Source: Hysterangium stoloniferum
Taxonomy: Eukaryota; Basidiomycota; Agaricomycetes; Hysterangiales; Hysterangiaceae
Assembly: GCA_015178975.1 (NCBI GenBank)
Contig: WHVD01000062.1
Coordinates: forward strand, 434,001-498,000
Reading direction: 5' to 3'
DNA: 64,000 nt
Below the pieces are notes generated by a model. That model saw only the letters and a program-made list of their open reading frames with translations, was not told where the DNA came from and ran no database searches. Position 1 is the stretch's first letter; every line of letters starts with the position of its first letter. Positions 21,868-39,074 of this stretch are shown here, in pieces. The translations under genes were made by a program, and so were the position numbers.

Positions 21868-23344
21868 CTGTGGCTACTACTACGCCTAGACCAGGAGGAA
21901 CTGCGTGAACCTAAATTGACAACAAAATTCAGAATCTGCATTCCATTGGATTGAGGGGCAGCCAACATGGCTGAGGGTTGCACATTTTGAACGGTGTGTG
22001 CTCCACTGCAGCGGATAACATCCAGCTGTTTCTCACCAAGATCATGGTGATAGTCAGAAAACACGTCAGTGTGAGGTGGATTGGTCACTGTAACAGTGGT
22101 TGGATTGGCCAGCTGATCATCACTGAGTTAATTTTATAAGATATACACTATTAAGTTCAATAATTACCATTGCATTTGCCCATGCACGAAGCATTGACAA
22201 GGATATTTTTCCATGATTCCCATACTTATTGAGCATGCAAAGGAAACCCTTAGCCTTGCAAGGCTGACACTCCAACAGCTTTTCCGTTAGTCGTTTTTCA
22301 GCTTCTTTGTATGGTCTCGTATAACCTGCATGCTCTTCTGCATGCTCTTCTGCATCAACTGGCTCGGTGTCCGAATCGATAAAATAATTTATTGTTGGAC
22401 CTTTCTTGCCTTTTGTTTTGCTTCTGATTGGTCCAGAGTTTTTCTTTTTATCAACCCAAAGCACTTTAGAAAACTCGAAGTCTGCGAGAAACTATTGTAG
22501 TCAGTATAAACCATGACAAAGCAACTAGAAAGCAACTCACTGCATCAGGAAAAACAACCTCCACTGTGGCATTCTCGCCCTATTTTGCAATCTCTGCTGG
22601 GTATATTTTAACCAAAGTATCCCAGTTTGCCTGATTCCCAAAGGGATAGGCTGTCTTCTTATCCATTGAAAGCCGAACAAAAACAGATGGCCATTTTTTG
22701 GGCCAGCAATCTACAAGAGTGCCGACACCAAAAATACTTTCAATTACATCCTCATATGGAATGTTTGCCTTGATATCGATGATCTCATGTACCTTTGTTC
22801 CTGAAAGCATGAATGGAATATGGAAACGAATGACTAGTCATGAATGATAGATTCTTAAATGAACAATCAGGTAAAAGAGGATGATCAACTTACTGATAAT
22901 GGGTGGTATGGCCAGAATAGCCGGCATTATGGGGATTAGTTTTTCAACTCCTTTTGCCTCCTTTCTTTTACCACTATTCTTCCTCTTAGATGGTACTTCA
23001 GGGTTAGCATCACTTGTCTCATCGTCTATTGGATCAGGGATATGCTGATCTTCACAGATGTCAGCTATGACCTGCTCCATGTCCAGCCCCAGATCATAGA
23101 TACTCCCACCATCATCCTCTTGAAGCTCAGGCACAGGAGACAAAGTAGTCTCAGAGCCTTTTTCATTGAGCTTAGTGGATTGCAAATTTGCATTTGTGCT
23201 GGACTCAGACTGCAGTGAACGGCTAGAAGGGACATGGATCCTACAACCCTCAATAATATTTGTAGGATCAACAGTATAGTGCTGTCGACTGGATAGTGGT
23301 TTAGCGGAAATAGTGGAAACTCTGGATGCACCAGAACTGCTCAA
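21868..23344 (-). pseudogene. Multi-exon unknown gene truncated by the G2 LTR
   Basis: Four minus-strand exons fit in phase: up to 23344-22894, 22800-22541, 22491-22168 and 22112-21868, with introns GTAAGT...TTTCAG, GTGAGT...AATAG and GTAATT...GATCAG. The encoded protein has an acidic, serine-rich N-terminus, a basic KRKNSGKRKEAKG patch and a cysteine-containing segment (CQPCKAKGFLCMLNKYG). I do not recognise the family. Exon 2 carries an amber codon at 22582-22580 in the splice-consistent frame. The last exon is cut off at 21868, where the G2 LTR starts, so the 3' end is lost. The true start is uncertain: no good ATG begins the first exon, and an upstream exon is likely. Confidence 0.5.
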
Positions 23345-25159
23345 CTTTCATTTCAGTCCCATGGTACTTAGCAGAGAAATGACCAGAAAAAAAATGTCAC
23401 ACCGTGACAGGTCATGTTTGACCTCAGTTTGACAACATCTCCATGATGCACAGTGATAAAGTGAAAATGGAAGCTTCCACTGGTGGTAGTAGAATTATTT
23501 TATATTATATTATTAATTTGAGGTCTCAGTTGTATCTCCCAAGACCAATAACTGTAGTACAGCCTGCTATACCACTCCTGCATACAAGTGAGGCCTTCCT
23601 ATTCTATCTGTGAGATATAAGCCTTCATCTTGTTCAGACATGTATATATAATATATAAGATCACTCAAACCAAGTTTCAAACCAAAAACACGTATAACTG
23701 TGGTGGGGGAGCTGATTCTTTCTTGGAGATCTAAATTTTAAATAGTAGGAAATAAGAAGTTCTGAATAGGGGAATAGATTGCCCCATATATATATATGGT
23801 ATATACAAATTATTTTATCTTATTTCTTGCCCATTGTGGAGTTACAAGGCAATTTATTTTTGGAAACAAAGCAGAATTTTTTTTGATTTTTGAACTCCGC
23901 ACTACATACCCAGAACAGCTGTAAGCAAAACTCTCTACATGCATAAAAGGAGGCCTAAATCACTGAATAAAACAATCTATTTTACTACTATCAACAGCAC
24001 CAGCTCAAAGCTTATCTAATCATCCTAAGGACAAAAATAGCCTTAGTCTGATATCTAACTGCAAGCACCTACACTTGCAGCATCTTGAACTCTTTCTCTT
24101 GAACTTAGCTAATTCATCTGTGTTCCCTCAGCTTCCTGGAAAACCTTTAGGCTTACTAATCACCTAAGTAAATCTAAATTCTCATTACTGAAATCCCTGC
24201 CTGTTTAGATTATTCAAGAGCCCATTTTAACAGCACAGTTAATCAATCTTTAAACAAACGCTTGGATATTTGACTCTCGGACAATCTCTCTATTTATAAA
24301 TTATTTAACAGCTTGTTAAATCTTTATAAATAGTAAACTAAAAGGCTACAAGAAAGCGAAGGCTTATGACAAGTTTCCGCCAACTTATTGTGCATACATT
24401 CAGCTCCCAAACCTTTATTCTCAAGGAGAACTTAACTTTCGTAGAGCACGTCACTACAAGTTCATCTGAATTTGTCAAGAGACCAAACAAATATTGACTT
24501 TAGTTGTTTAAGCTTAATAGCACAGCTAATTAATCTATCAGGATTTAAATTACTGGACCTTTATTTGTTTATTTCTTGAATCCCTTGCCATGTCAACATT
24601 TGTTAATTATTTGAGAGAGTAAATAGCCGGATACCTTACAGAGATGCTAGGTGGAAAAGGGCAGAGTCTGATGGGTTCTGGGTCATAACAGGAGGTGTCT
24701 AGTCAAGGGCAGAATACCAGAATAGGATTTGAGTTGAAGGGTACTTAAGGGATGAGGGTGTTAAGTTGCATGCACGGAGCTTATTGGAGGGTTTCCGGAG
24801 AAACCCGCAGGAAAGCCAGTAGGACTTGGCTTCAGCTTATAGGCTGCACCCTCGCAAGATGGTCTTGTCCAATTTCAAATGGGTGGATGGGAATCCCGGG
24901 GAGTCCAGGGGGGGGTTGTGGGTTGAGAGGTTGGGGGGTTGAGATAAATAGGTCAGAGGTTGAGTGATAGATGGGTCAGAGCCTGTGGGCTCCAATGAGG
25001 TAAAGCGGTGTGTTTCAAAGAGGAGTTTAGAGCAGAAAATGTACTTAAGATTACTGGGGGGAATCTAAGCTGATTTTCTGACTGGATTGTTTGTACAACA
25101 TCTGCCAGACTATATAGACTATGGAATGAATAACATACCAAATCCAGTAATAATGAAAA

Positions 25160-25640
25160 CTAAACTAGCAAACATGAAATGAGATAAATAAACACCAAAC
25201 TTGGTGTTAGGAACAGAATGGAATGGAGTGGAGTCCAAAACGTGACAGGTTGTAAAACCATAATAGGAATGGGGCAGGAGTGGAGTCCAAATTGTGACAG
25301 GTGATTTGACCATCACAGGAATGGGGCTCAGTTAGAGAGCTGTCGGGTTTTCCGAGTGGGATTCAGTGACTGGTACATGGGACAGGAACAGAGATAGACA
25401 GGAGTGGAGTCTGGTGGGTATTCCAGTGACTGATACATGAAGTAACAAAGGTTGAACATGGACAGGTCTGATGTACAGAGTCTGGCAGGTTTTCCAGTAA
25501 ACTGATAATTGGTGCATGTAGGGTACAGGTGCATATATGTAAGTTAGTGCCCAGAGTCCAGCAGGTTTTCCAGTTATAACAGAGGGTCAGGTTCTGGTGG
25601 ATTCTGGATCTTGATACTAGTCCAGAAGATGGTTTGGAAC
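25160..25640. repeat. Degenerate short repeats
   Basis: Motifs such as GTGACAGGT, GAGTGGAGTC, TTCCAGTGACTG and GGCAGGTTTTCCAGT recur irregularly in this otherwise gene-free, AT-rich stretch. No ordered array with a fixed unit is visible, so it is probably an old, decayed minisatellite or repeat-element tail. Confidence 0.4.
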
Positions 25641-26116
25641 CTGATATGATGTCCAGGAAATTCTCTGTGGAGTTTCTGGGAGTGGATCTTTACAATACTC
25701 CTAGATTAGAAAATATTAATTGTAAATCATCAAGACAGACCCTTACAATATGTTGTACTTCTTGAAAGACAGGTTTATTCCTTAAGAAATATATTCTCTA
25801 AATTTCTGGAAATATTACATAATATACTTCAATGTCATACCTTCTTGCATGCATAGCCACAAGGCACCATGTCCTTATTTGGTGTCCACTATTCCACACA
25901 AGCCAACAACTCATTATAAAGATTTTGTTGCACACTATTTTGAAATCTATTATTGTAAAAAATTAGTATTTAGTATAAGCTCTCTTTGCCCTGATCACTG
26001 CTGCAAGCCTTCTAGGCATGCTTTCAATAAGTTTCTGATACTCCTCCTTTGGAATCTCTTCCCACAACTTTTGTACCCTCTCCCAAAGTTCATGAACACT
26101 ATTTGCAGGTTGCTCA

Positions 26117-27735
26117 TGTTAAAATACATGTGTTTCTATCATGTACTCAGGTAGCAGAAGAGCCTCACAATCGTGCAGGGAGCTATATTCACATGTAGCT
26201 ACATATATAAACTAAAAGAACAATAGAGGGAAGACAATGGGAACAGTGGAAATGCTAAAATATGCAATAAGGAGAACAATGGATAAATGAACACAGGGAA
26301 CTTAGAAGTGAGACATAAGCTTGGATGATGCTCAAAATCTAACATACCCCCACAAACTCATACAAGTGAGAAAAAGGGAATAACCAAATAGAATCACAAA
26401 TACAGCTTCCTTAAAATAAGAAAATATCTGTAGGTACCCCCACAAATCATACAAGGATTAAAATACTCCTTCACTTTCAGAATCACTGTCACTATTGCTT
26501 GTAATAGCCAATGCAGTCCCAGAAGGTTTCATGTTTGTTTGTTTCTTCTCCTTCTCCTTTAAGTAGGCCAATCTGTCTGGACACTCTGACTTGTAGTTGC
26601 CCAGCCCCATTGCACCAAAAACAAATAACATCCAAAGGCACAGTCTTTGCATTGCTGCCTCCAGGACATCATCCACTGTCATGGGAGCTGGAAACAACCA
26701 TTGCCTCTTCCTCAGCCTCACCCTTTACATCAGTATGCTTTCCAGACTCCTGATGAGCTTCCTCATTAAGAAGGTGAGTAATGACATGATCCAGTGTCAG
26801 CAACTCCATTGCCAGTAGCATCAAAGTTAATTATGACCATATTGTAAACTGTTGGAAGTCCCATTGTCAATGTGAGAATTATATCTTGCTCCAAACTCTC
26901 AATCCCAGCTTGCTGCAATCTGAAGGCCAATCCCTTCACCATTCCAATCCATGTCTGTATTGACAAATCTGTTGTTTTCTTCATCGTCAAGAATTTGTGG
27001 CATAGTGCAAGACTAGTGGCAAAACCAGCAGCACAGTGAACATGCTCCAGTGTCAACCAAATTTTCCTCGGATCCTGGGAGTGCATATGTGATAGCTGCC
27101 CATCATCAACTAGCAATATCATTTCTGCCTGAGCCTCTTCCATTTTATCTTGATCTCTGGCTTTCAACTCATTGTCAAGAGTGCTAGCTGACTTCCCCTG
27201 CTCTGGCACCGGTACCACAATGTTAACTACTCTCCAAAGTTTCCTTCTGATCAAATAGGCTTCCATTTGTATAGCCCATTCTGCATATTTTGTGTCATTG
27301 AGGTGCAGGAAATGGATGGTTGTAGTTTCAGACATTGGGAATAGAATGTGTGAGTGAATATCTTCTTCAGTTCTTCAAATTTTAATCAAAATTTTAATCA
27401 AAATCAAAGTTCTCTCAGGCCTTGAAGGTGCTGCAACCATTAAGACCAAGCAAGTTGGAATGTCACGAAGAAGAATAGAGGGTATGCAGCATGATTGTGT
27501 TAAAATACATGTGTCTCTATCATATACTCAGGTAGCAGAAGACCCTTGCAATTGTACAGGGAGCTATATTTGCATGTAGCTACATATATAAACTAAAAGA
27601 ACAGTAGAATACTAGGAAGGGAAGACAATGGGAACAGTGGAAATGCTTAAATATGCAATAAGGGGAACAATGGATAAATGAACAAAGGGAACTTGGAAGT
27701 GAGATATAGGCTTGGATGAAGCTCGAAATCTAACA
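26117..27735 (-). mobile_element. Copia-type mini-element carrying only gag, TSD GCTCA
   Basis: Two LTRs, 26117-26344 (228 bp) and 27498-27735 (238 bp), start TGTTAAAATACATGTG and end AAATCTAACA. A perfect 5-bp target duplication GCTCA flanks the whole (26112-26116 and 27736-27740), and removing the insert restores the transposase. Inside is a minus-strand gag but no protease, integrase or RT. A G-rich polypurine stretch (TTTGTGGGGGTA on the minus strand) abuts the left LTR. At 1619 bp it must rely on proteins from another Copia element. Confidence 0.9.
26458..27335 (-). pseudogene. Copia gag-like protein with decayed zinc knuckle
   Basis: From the ATG at 27335 a 189-codon frame encodes a Copia gag (UBN2-type) protein: NDTKYAEWAIQMEAYLIRR, KIWLTLEHVHCAAGFATSLA, QAGIESLEQDIILTLTMGLP. 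A second frame (26721-26458) follows after a shift and contains what reads as a degenerate CCHC knuckle and a serine/aspartate-rich tail (SNSDSDSESEG). It would form the virus-like particle; the shift makes this copy doubtful. Confidence 0.75.
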
Positions 27736-29265
27736 GCTCATACTCCCCTCACTTCTTCTTGAGATGATTCCAGAAATGTTCAATAGGATTCATGTCTGGA
27801 GATTGTACAGGCCACTTGAGGACTATAACCTCATGGTCATTGAACTAGTTCTGGGCCTTTTTGCCAGTATGCTTGGGGTCATTGTCTTGTTGAAAGACGA
27901 TGTCATCCACTGATTTGTTGTAATAGTTGGGGGTTTGCTGGAGTTCATCATCTAGGATGCTCACATAAAGGTCAACATCCATCCTCCCATCAATTTTGGT
28001 TGCAAACCCAAACCCATCCCAGCCCATGCATCCCCACATCATTAAATCTTCTCCTCCAAACTTGACTGTTCCCTCTACCAACCTATTAGTTAAGCCCTCA
28101 CCTATATCTTTCCACATGTATTTCCTTCCAACTGATATTTCCAATGATAAGGTTTGAGAAGTGGCCTTTTTCTCTTCACCACAGCCCTCATGCCTGTAGT
28201 TTTGGGGTGGCAATGCAATGTTTGTGAAGTAATGGGAATGTTGATGATGTCCTGAAGTGCCTTGGTTGCCTGTGTAGCATTATCAACCTTCCCCATGCAT
28301 ATTATCTGTCTAGCATAGTTAATATTGGTAGGGGTAAGCTTGGTGGGATGGTCACCAGAGGACTTGGGGAGGTCAGGACAATGCTCAGAGCAAATACAAC
28401 TGATTGTGGTACTGCTGAAATGAGTTTGGTGCAGATTTGAGCTCCAGAAATGCCAGAGTCAAGCAGAGTAAGAATGTGCTGAATTTGGCTGGAGGAAAGC
28501 TTTTGCATTGTGGGCAAGGGTGTTTATGGGATTCCAACTGGTTGTTTTCACCTTATATACATTTGGGGAGGGTGGTCACATGACTTTGTTGGATGTAATA
28601 AACAAAGTCATGTGTGCAACAAAACCCTTACACTGAGTTGTTGGTTTGTGTGGGATAGTGGACTGACCAAATAAGGACATGGTGTTTTGCATGTAAGAAG
28701 GTATGATGTTGAAGTACATTATGTAATATTTTCAGAAATTTAGAGAATTTATTTCCTGAGGAATAGACATGTCTTTCAAAAAGTACAAAACATTGTAATG
28801 GTTTTGTTGCCTACTGTAAGTACATACAGACCTCCTGGTCTTCCACCTCATTTCCTCTGCATCTCAACACCTTAACAATGATAGAAAGACACAGAAGTGA
28901 CCAGAAGTGACCAACATGTAGACTCAGACTCAAACTTGAATGACCAGCAGTGGTAGATTGTCAATAATGTTACAATAAGTACATATGGGTCCAAACCCCA
29001 CACAACTAACAAAAACTCTGAATAACTCCTGCTTTCTTCTACATTAGCTGTGAGTTTGTTGGCATGTTATTCTTGGGAGTAGATTAGTTAAACAACCTAT
29101 ATACTTCAACTTACGTATTGTGAGATGCACAATAGCGTATACAACAAATTTAGGGAGTACAGAAATATGTTACAAACACTTAACAGATACGCAAAGACAA
29201 GCAAAACAGAAGAGACATCAAATCAGTGTTTTATTGGGCAGTTGTTTCCTAAAGTGGCCAATATA

Positions 29266-33983
<4,718 letters not shown>

Positions 33984-34085
33984 TCTCAGTGCTGGGACGT
34001 GAGCAGTCTCTCAGAAATGGCGGCAGGTGTTGGAATCCTTCAGAGGGCCGGCTAGTCGACACGACAGTCTTTACTATTCGTGTAA

Positions 34086-34131
34086 ACGCGTCAAAAGTAA
34101 CGAACGTAACGACCGTGCCAGTATAACGCGT
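34086..34131. promoter_or_regulatory. Two MluI cell-cycle boxes (ACGCGT) upstream of SMC3
   Basis: The palindrome ACGCGT occurs at 34086-34091 and 34126-34131, 103 and 143 bp before the SMC3 ATG. In yeasts this box binds MBF and drives G1/S transcription, including of cohesin genes. The role here is inferred from motif and position. Confidence 0.45.
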
Positions 34132-34546
34132 TAAAACACGTCAATGCTACCCCTGCTGAGAGATGAGCGGACTTTGGAATACAATAATTATAACTAGCCC
34201 CCATTATTATCGATTGTGGTTAAACCAGACGATGTAATCAAACTTCTCTTTCTGTCTTGAGTTTTGCAACTATAGGAGGGCACTTGAACACTAAGTGGCC
34301 GTATATAATATATTCGGAGGATCATATTGCCCTGCCTGCCTGAACACTGGCTTCACAGAATGATTTTGACCTACTATCCGACGGTAATATGGGACATAGG
34401 AGCTATAAGGTAAAAAAGCGCTTGCACTTGTGACAATTATTATCTAGCATTGTCTACCCTTAGGCCAGCCGCCTGAGGCTCTCCTGCTGCTACATCCCCA
34501 GATGTCTGTGCAGCGGTTCTGTTAATCTTCACATCCTCCAGCCGCA

Positions 34547-35409
34547 TCAAGAGGAGGCATTTCCCGTTGTGTCGTGCCCGTCTGGCGGTGGATTGTCCCC
34601 ACCTCCTACGGCGCCGCCTTCCCCACCTCCTCCGGTGCCTTCCTCATTCCCTCCGGTGCCGCCTTCCCCACCTCCTCCGGTACCGCCTTCCTCACCCCCT
34701 CCGGTGCCGCCTTCCCCACCCCCTCCGGCACCACCTTCCTCATCCCCTCCAGTGCCGCCTTCCCCATCCCCTCCGGTGCCACCTTCCCCATCTCCTCCGG
34801 TGCCGCCTTCCCCACCTCCTCCGGTGCCGCCTTCCTCATCCCCTCCGGTGCCGCCTTCCCCACCTCCTCCGGTGCCGCCTTCCCCACCTCCTGTACCGCC
34901 TTCCCCATCCCCTCCGGTGCAGCCTGTCCCAGGATCAACCACCCGCGGTCTTGGAGTCGTAACGTCTAGCTCTGGATCTGGATCGAATGAAGGCTCTTGC
35001 ACGGAATTGCGCAGAGGGTTCTGGTCTTCCTTTGATAACAACATGGGGGCGGCACTATAGAACGAATCTGGCGAAGCTGCATCGAAGATACATGTGAGAA
35101 GCGATACACAGACGGCAGCGAACTCTTACATGGAGGCGGGAGAGCGTCTAGACGAACTTGGATAAATTTCACATTGCTCTTCATGCGCTGCACCGCCTCT
35201 TCGCCCAGTTCCTGTAGCAAATCCTCATAGCGACGCAAACCTGCAAGGTAATCCATCTTGGCCAGTTCACATTCATCCATTACTTCGTAGGCGAGACCGC
35301 GAATACTGTAAGCGAAAGGAGCCCAAAAGAGTGGCGTATTTTCATCGGATAGCCAAGCACTTATGTTGGCGGTAACAGTAGTCGGATCCTCTCGTAATAA
35401 CTTGCCCAT
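34547..35409 (-). CDS. Unknown protein with a C-terminal glycine-rich octapeptide repeat
   Basis: Two exons (35409-35130 and 35076-34547, joined by a GTAAGA...TGCAG intron) give 269 residues from the ATG at 35409; an earlier exon is possible. The N-terminal ~93 residues look helical and TPR-like (FWAPFAYSIRGLAYEVMDE, AKMDYLAGLRRYEDLLQEL), but I do not recognise the family. After a short linker comes a low-complexity block of about 13 copies of an octapeptide GGTGG(G/D)(G/E)E, encoded by a 24-bp minisatellite, then a short tail ending TTGNASS. It lies upstream of SMC3 on the same strand with its own stop 0.56 kb away. Confidence 0.6.
34610..34930. repeat. 24-bp coding minisatellite (~13 copies)
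   Basis: The plus strand repeats units like CCGGTGCCGCCTTCCCCACC + TCCT with variants. Each unit encodes eight residues of the glycine-rich repeat on the minus strand. The array keeps all six frames open, which explains the long proline-rich frames on the opposite strand. Length polymorphism between strains is likely. Confidence 0.8.
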
Positions 35410-36134
35410 TTCCTGGAAGAGCGTGAGGTGGGGATTTTGAAGAGAGTCGTCCGTTTCTCTATCCCTAAGGCAGACATGGTGTGACACTGTATGCACACAC
35501 GCACACAAACTCACTCACATATTGTTTATGAAAGATATTCAAAGAATGAAATATGCTTAATAGTTTGGGGAGTGATCTAGAGGGTTGAGGGACTAGGATA
35601 TTCAAAAGGAAGTGGAGGCGTCTTTATTTATTAAGCAGAAGGAATGTACATGCGACCGCGGCCAGGGGACCTCGTTCTCAACTAACATCAGGGCAGCTTG
35701 TGGCCATCCTCGAAGCTTTGAATCGTGCATAGACATGCATGCACCACAAGCCAAAACACTAAACGCAGGTTGGGATAACGGTGGGCACGTGTTGGCGACG
35801 CCTTGAAAACGTGCAATTTTCTTGATAAAAAATATATATCATTGTGATAAACAAAACTAACACCTGCTAGTGTGATTTCCGTGATTTGTTCTTGGGAGAA
35901 AGCATGGTCATGCCTCTGGTCAATTTAGACAGTGCACGGAGGAGAATCTATTAACAGGGATAATTAATTATTATGTCAGCATCCATCGGAGGATGGTGGT
36001 AAAACGAATGGATTTGCTGCTCCATCGATCTCCATCGTCAAGCGTGTAGTCAATCCAATGAGTTGGCTGATCCTAAACCTTAAAAATAAGTGGACGTTGT
36101 CGATCCGGCCCCCCATCTCTCCGTACCTCGCTGT

Positions 36135-36205
36135 CTGTTTTGTTTGTTTTGTTGTTTTTTTTTAAAAAAAAAACTCCATTTATATATATATATATATGCA
36201 AGGTG
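36135..36205. repeat. Low-complexity poly-T/poly-A and (TA)n tract
   Basis: A run of T followed by a run of A and then a TATATA stretch, in a gene-free interval. The surrounding 35410-36900 has no gene I can support; short minus-strand frames at 36377-36809 are unrecognised. Confidence 0.7.
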
Positions 36206-36899
36206 ACACAAAATCTGTTACCTCGCTTTCGTCACAATCCAGATTTAACAGCTACATGCTTAGCTAACGTAGAGTACATAATATACGTCAGTGATGGATG
36301 CCACAATGCATAATGTCAATAGGACATAGAATAAAGATATTTCCGCCGTTACACGTTTACCACTGAGGAAATGCTTTTACGCACAGCGGTGGAGACCTTG
36401 CCTGATTAATATCTGCTCACCCCCTCGCTTCGCTTTTGCGCTGTCTTTGACCCAGCACTCTAGTATCGCAGCGCTTAGCCTCAACTTCTCAATCTCGGAA
36501 TATCCTCTAAAATTCATGGAAATTTTAAAGTGTTTCTGAAAATGTTCAGAAATGCATATATATTCTAAAGAATTCTCTGGACACTTTGTAGGTTGAACTA
36601 CATAGAAGTTTTTCCTGTCTTTTGTCAAAAAATATCACATGTTTGGGACATTCGGGCAATGAGAATGCTCCCGAGACTTTGTGTTCAATTTCGAAAGTGT
36701 CCGGAGAATTATTTAGAAGATATAAAAATTGCCATGCATCTTCAAAAAGTTGAATATTCTTAGCAAACTTTATATTTTCCATAATTTTTAAAGGATATTC
36801 CGAGATCAAGAGTTGACGTTGAGCCTCGGCACTGTGTATCTTTCACGGACATTGCCAAATAGCTTTAAGCTGCTCAGCAACTTTTTCCATGTTTCGTGC

Positions 36900-37225
36900 A
36901 CTAAATGTACAGGGACGGCCTTCCTCTTATATCTGCCCGCGTTGGTGGCCGGGGGATCCATCTGAATCCCGTCGTGCCAGCACCTCCACCCACCGGGTCT
37001 CGAATTCCGTGATCCGTCATTTCACCAAGGGGTCCCTCCGTGGCACCAATCCGTACCTCACTACGTATCTTCCAGATGAGATGGGCAGCGTCCGCTACAA
37101 GGACGGCGAAGAACTGGTTCTTCGCAGTATCTGGGTTTCCCCGGGGTGTTTTGTAATTGGCCAGTCCGTGGCCTAGGACGGTTCCTAAGGCTACTCCTCG
37201 CCGGGTTTCGCCCACGCCCTTCCAG
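36900..37225 (-). pseudogene. LINE (non-LTR retrotransposon) tail remnant
   Basis: The minus-strand frame contains GTVLGHGLANYKTPRGN, AKNQFFAVLVADAAHLIWKI and RSEV. This pattern resembles the segment that follows the RT/RNase H in basidiomycete LINE-like polyproteins, typically written as LLGCGLASFK...HLIWKLRCER. Only about 100 codons survive, with no RT, directly 3' of the LYR gene. The assignment rests on memory of the family pattern. Confidence 0.5.
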
Positions 37226-38569
37226 TTAATTGCCAAATGAGTTCTCTCCCATAAGAGTCTCAACGTCCAATTTCCGTCTTCTATTCTCTTGGATTTGGCG
37301 AAATGCCATCTCCGCCTTGTCTAGTTCGGCCCAGGTGCAAGGGTCACCGTCTTCGAGTTTCCAGGTCTCGTTGTCTTTTAGTTTCATCCCGGCTTCTCTC
37401 TTTATTTTTCCCGTATACCCCCCCTCGCTGGGCATCCGTAACATGGCATCTATCCGCCTCCCTTCTGGAGTGAGCCTCGACAGTATATGAGCGGGCGGCC
37501 CCTTCCTCATACGCTTTATAGTACTCGAAGTTACAAGTCCCCTCCGCTCTCGCTCGCGTTCTCGGGTTTTGTTGCGAATTTTTTCCCTGCGAGCTTCCGT
37601 CACCAACTCCAAAAGAGCCGGAGAGTAGGGAGTCTTGGCGCGTTCTTCATCCAAATCATACGAAGCTTGTATCGATGCCAATACCTGATCTATGGGCTGG
37701 TCTGCAGATATTCAGGACACATCGAATCACGAAACGCATGCGGAACGACGTACGCCATGCATCCGCATTGTCATAGATCCTTTCAAACTCCAGGCCAGAC
37801 TTCTCTGCGTCCTGGTAGAGGCCGGACTCAAACGCCGCTTCAAGTCGTAAATCATCCTTGAACGACGCCCAATGCTCCTGCCGCTCCGCGCGGCGTTCTC
37901 TAACCTTGCGCCTTTTGTGAATCATGCCAGAAACATGCATCGGCTGAGGCTTGAGTCTCGGGAGCGGTCGATTGTAAATAGTGGGACGCATGAGAGACCC
38001 GGTTATGATGGGACGATTTTTCAGTTTGGTTATCCAGTCCTAATCATTATCAACCCCAATGCAAATAACTGTGGAAATGTGACAACCGCACCAGCTCATC
38101 GCAAAAAATGGCCTTCCATTGTTCTCGCTCACGTTTGGTCGATATGAGACGGTTATATCGATCCATAAGAGCTTTAGAGGGGGCGTGTCCTTGGCTGGCC
38201 TTCTGAAAGACATCTAGCCACTGTTTGAATCTTTATTATAATACGACCGAAATTAAAATGGGGGGCTATTATACCTTGTGTAATTTGAACAGCTGGTCTC
38301 TAGTTTTGGTAGGACTAGTTAATGATTTATGCTGGTGGAACAAAATCCTTATACGCCAATGGATCTATAAGACGGTTTCCTTTAACGATTTCCCTCAAAC
38401 TCGCTCGATCATTACATACATGCTCGTGATGTCTGGCAGTTTTAAGTAAGCCTCGGTATAATGACCAGAGAGTAGGTATACGATGGGCCGCGAGGTGCCA
38501 GAAAGGGACTGTGGGTCGAACTCTTTTGAGGGCGGTAAATGATGTTGCGAGGTCCTTTGGATGACCCAT
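37226..38569 (-). CDS. LYR-motif (Complex1_LYR) protein, probably mitochondrial
   Basis: Four exons fit in phase: 38569-38355, 38230-38092, 38039-37754 and 37701-37226, giving 371 residues from the third of three candidate in-frame ATGs (the frame stays open to 38674). An N-terminal LYR tripeptide sits in the classic context RIPTLWSLYRGLLKTA, followed by FKQWLDVFQKASQG and a basic helix (RYNRLISTKREREQW). Proteins of this family are small mitochondrial assembly factors or subunits that bind acyl carrier protein. Here the LYR domain is fused to a long, highly charged C-terminal region (ARREKIRNKTRERERERRG), longer than the ~100-residue human LYRMs. The exact complex served is not evident. Confidence 0.7.
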
Positions 38570-39074
38570 GAGGAAGCGAGGTGTCATATGCATGTCAATA
38601 TGTTCGCAACTGCGCAAGCGTCTGTCTTGTGGAGCAATGATTAATTCCGAATCAATTGAAACAAGTACCCCCAAACTCAGGATAACCTAAAATAAGAGTG
38701 GAGACCTGTGGAACTTGGGGCGATGTTCGAGTCGAAAAGAGGATTCGATAACCAAATAGACGAAGTACATCTAAAGGCGTTCACTGAGTTGTTCGTAAAG
38801 AAGAATGGGAGCATCCGTAACTGAAATGAGCCAAGTTCCTGGGCACCCAATACACTACATGTTTGATGTTTTGGCAGGTGACACTTAGTTCAGGCAACTG
38901 TGAGGCAACACCAGCACCCACACACACACAAATATAAAGGTGCTTGGCCCATATGATCTTTTTATCATTCGCCTTCCCACCACCCCGACACGGCCCTTTG
39001 AAACAAAATTAAGGTACCTTATATATTGTCCTAATTGTTCCTCCTTTGTTTTCTCACTGTATCCCACTGCTCAG

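Larger units (their letters stand above)
25966..28517 (-). pseudogene. Tc1-like DDE transposase, split by a Copia mini-element
   Basis: The protein starts near 28517 with a helix-turn-helix-like segment (SSSQIQHILTLLDSGISG). After frameshifts it continues with FGGEDLMMWGCMGWDGFG, the catalytic-aspartate region VFQQDNDPKHT and SPDMNPIEHFWNHLKKK, which carries the last acidic residue. After the insertion the C-terminus resumes at 26111 with NSVHELWERVQKLW and ends near 25966 (LAAVIRAKRAYTKY). Several in-frame stops and shifts make it dead. Tc1/mariner transposases cut and paste DNA at TA sites. Confidence 0.85.
25739..28803 (-). mobile_element. Tc1/mariner-type DNA transposon with ~200-bp TIRs, interrupted
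   Basis: The left end (25739-25938) and the reverse complement of the right end (28600-28803) align over ~200 bp: both contain TCTCTAAATTTCTG, ATATTACATAAT, CACCATGTCCTTATTTGG and GTTTTGTTGCACAC-like blocks. Between them is a minus-strand transposase that is broken by frameshifts and by the Copia mini-element at 26117-27735. The outer boundaries are approximate. Confidence 0.8.
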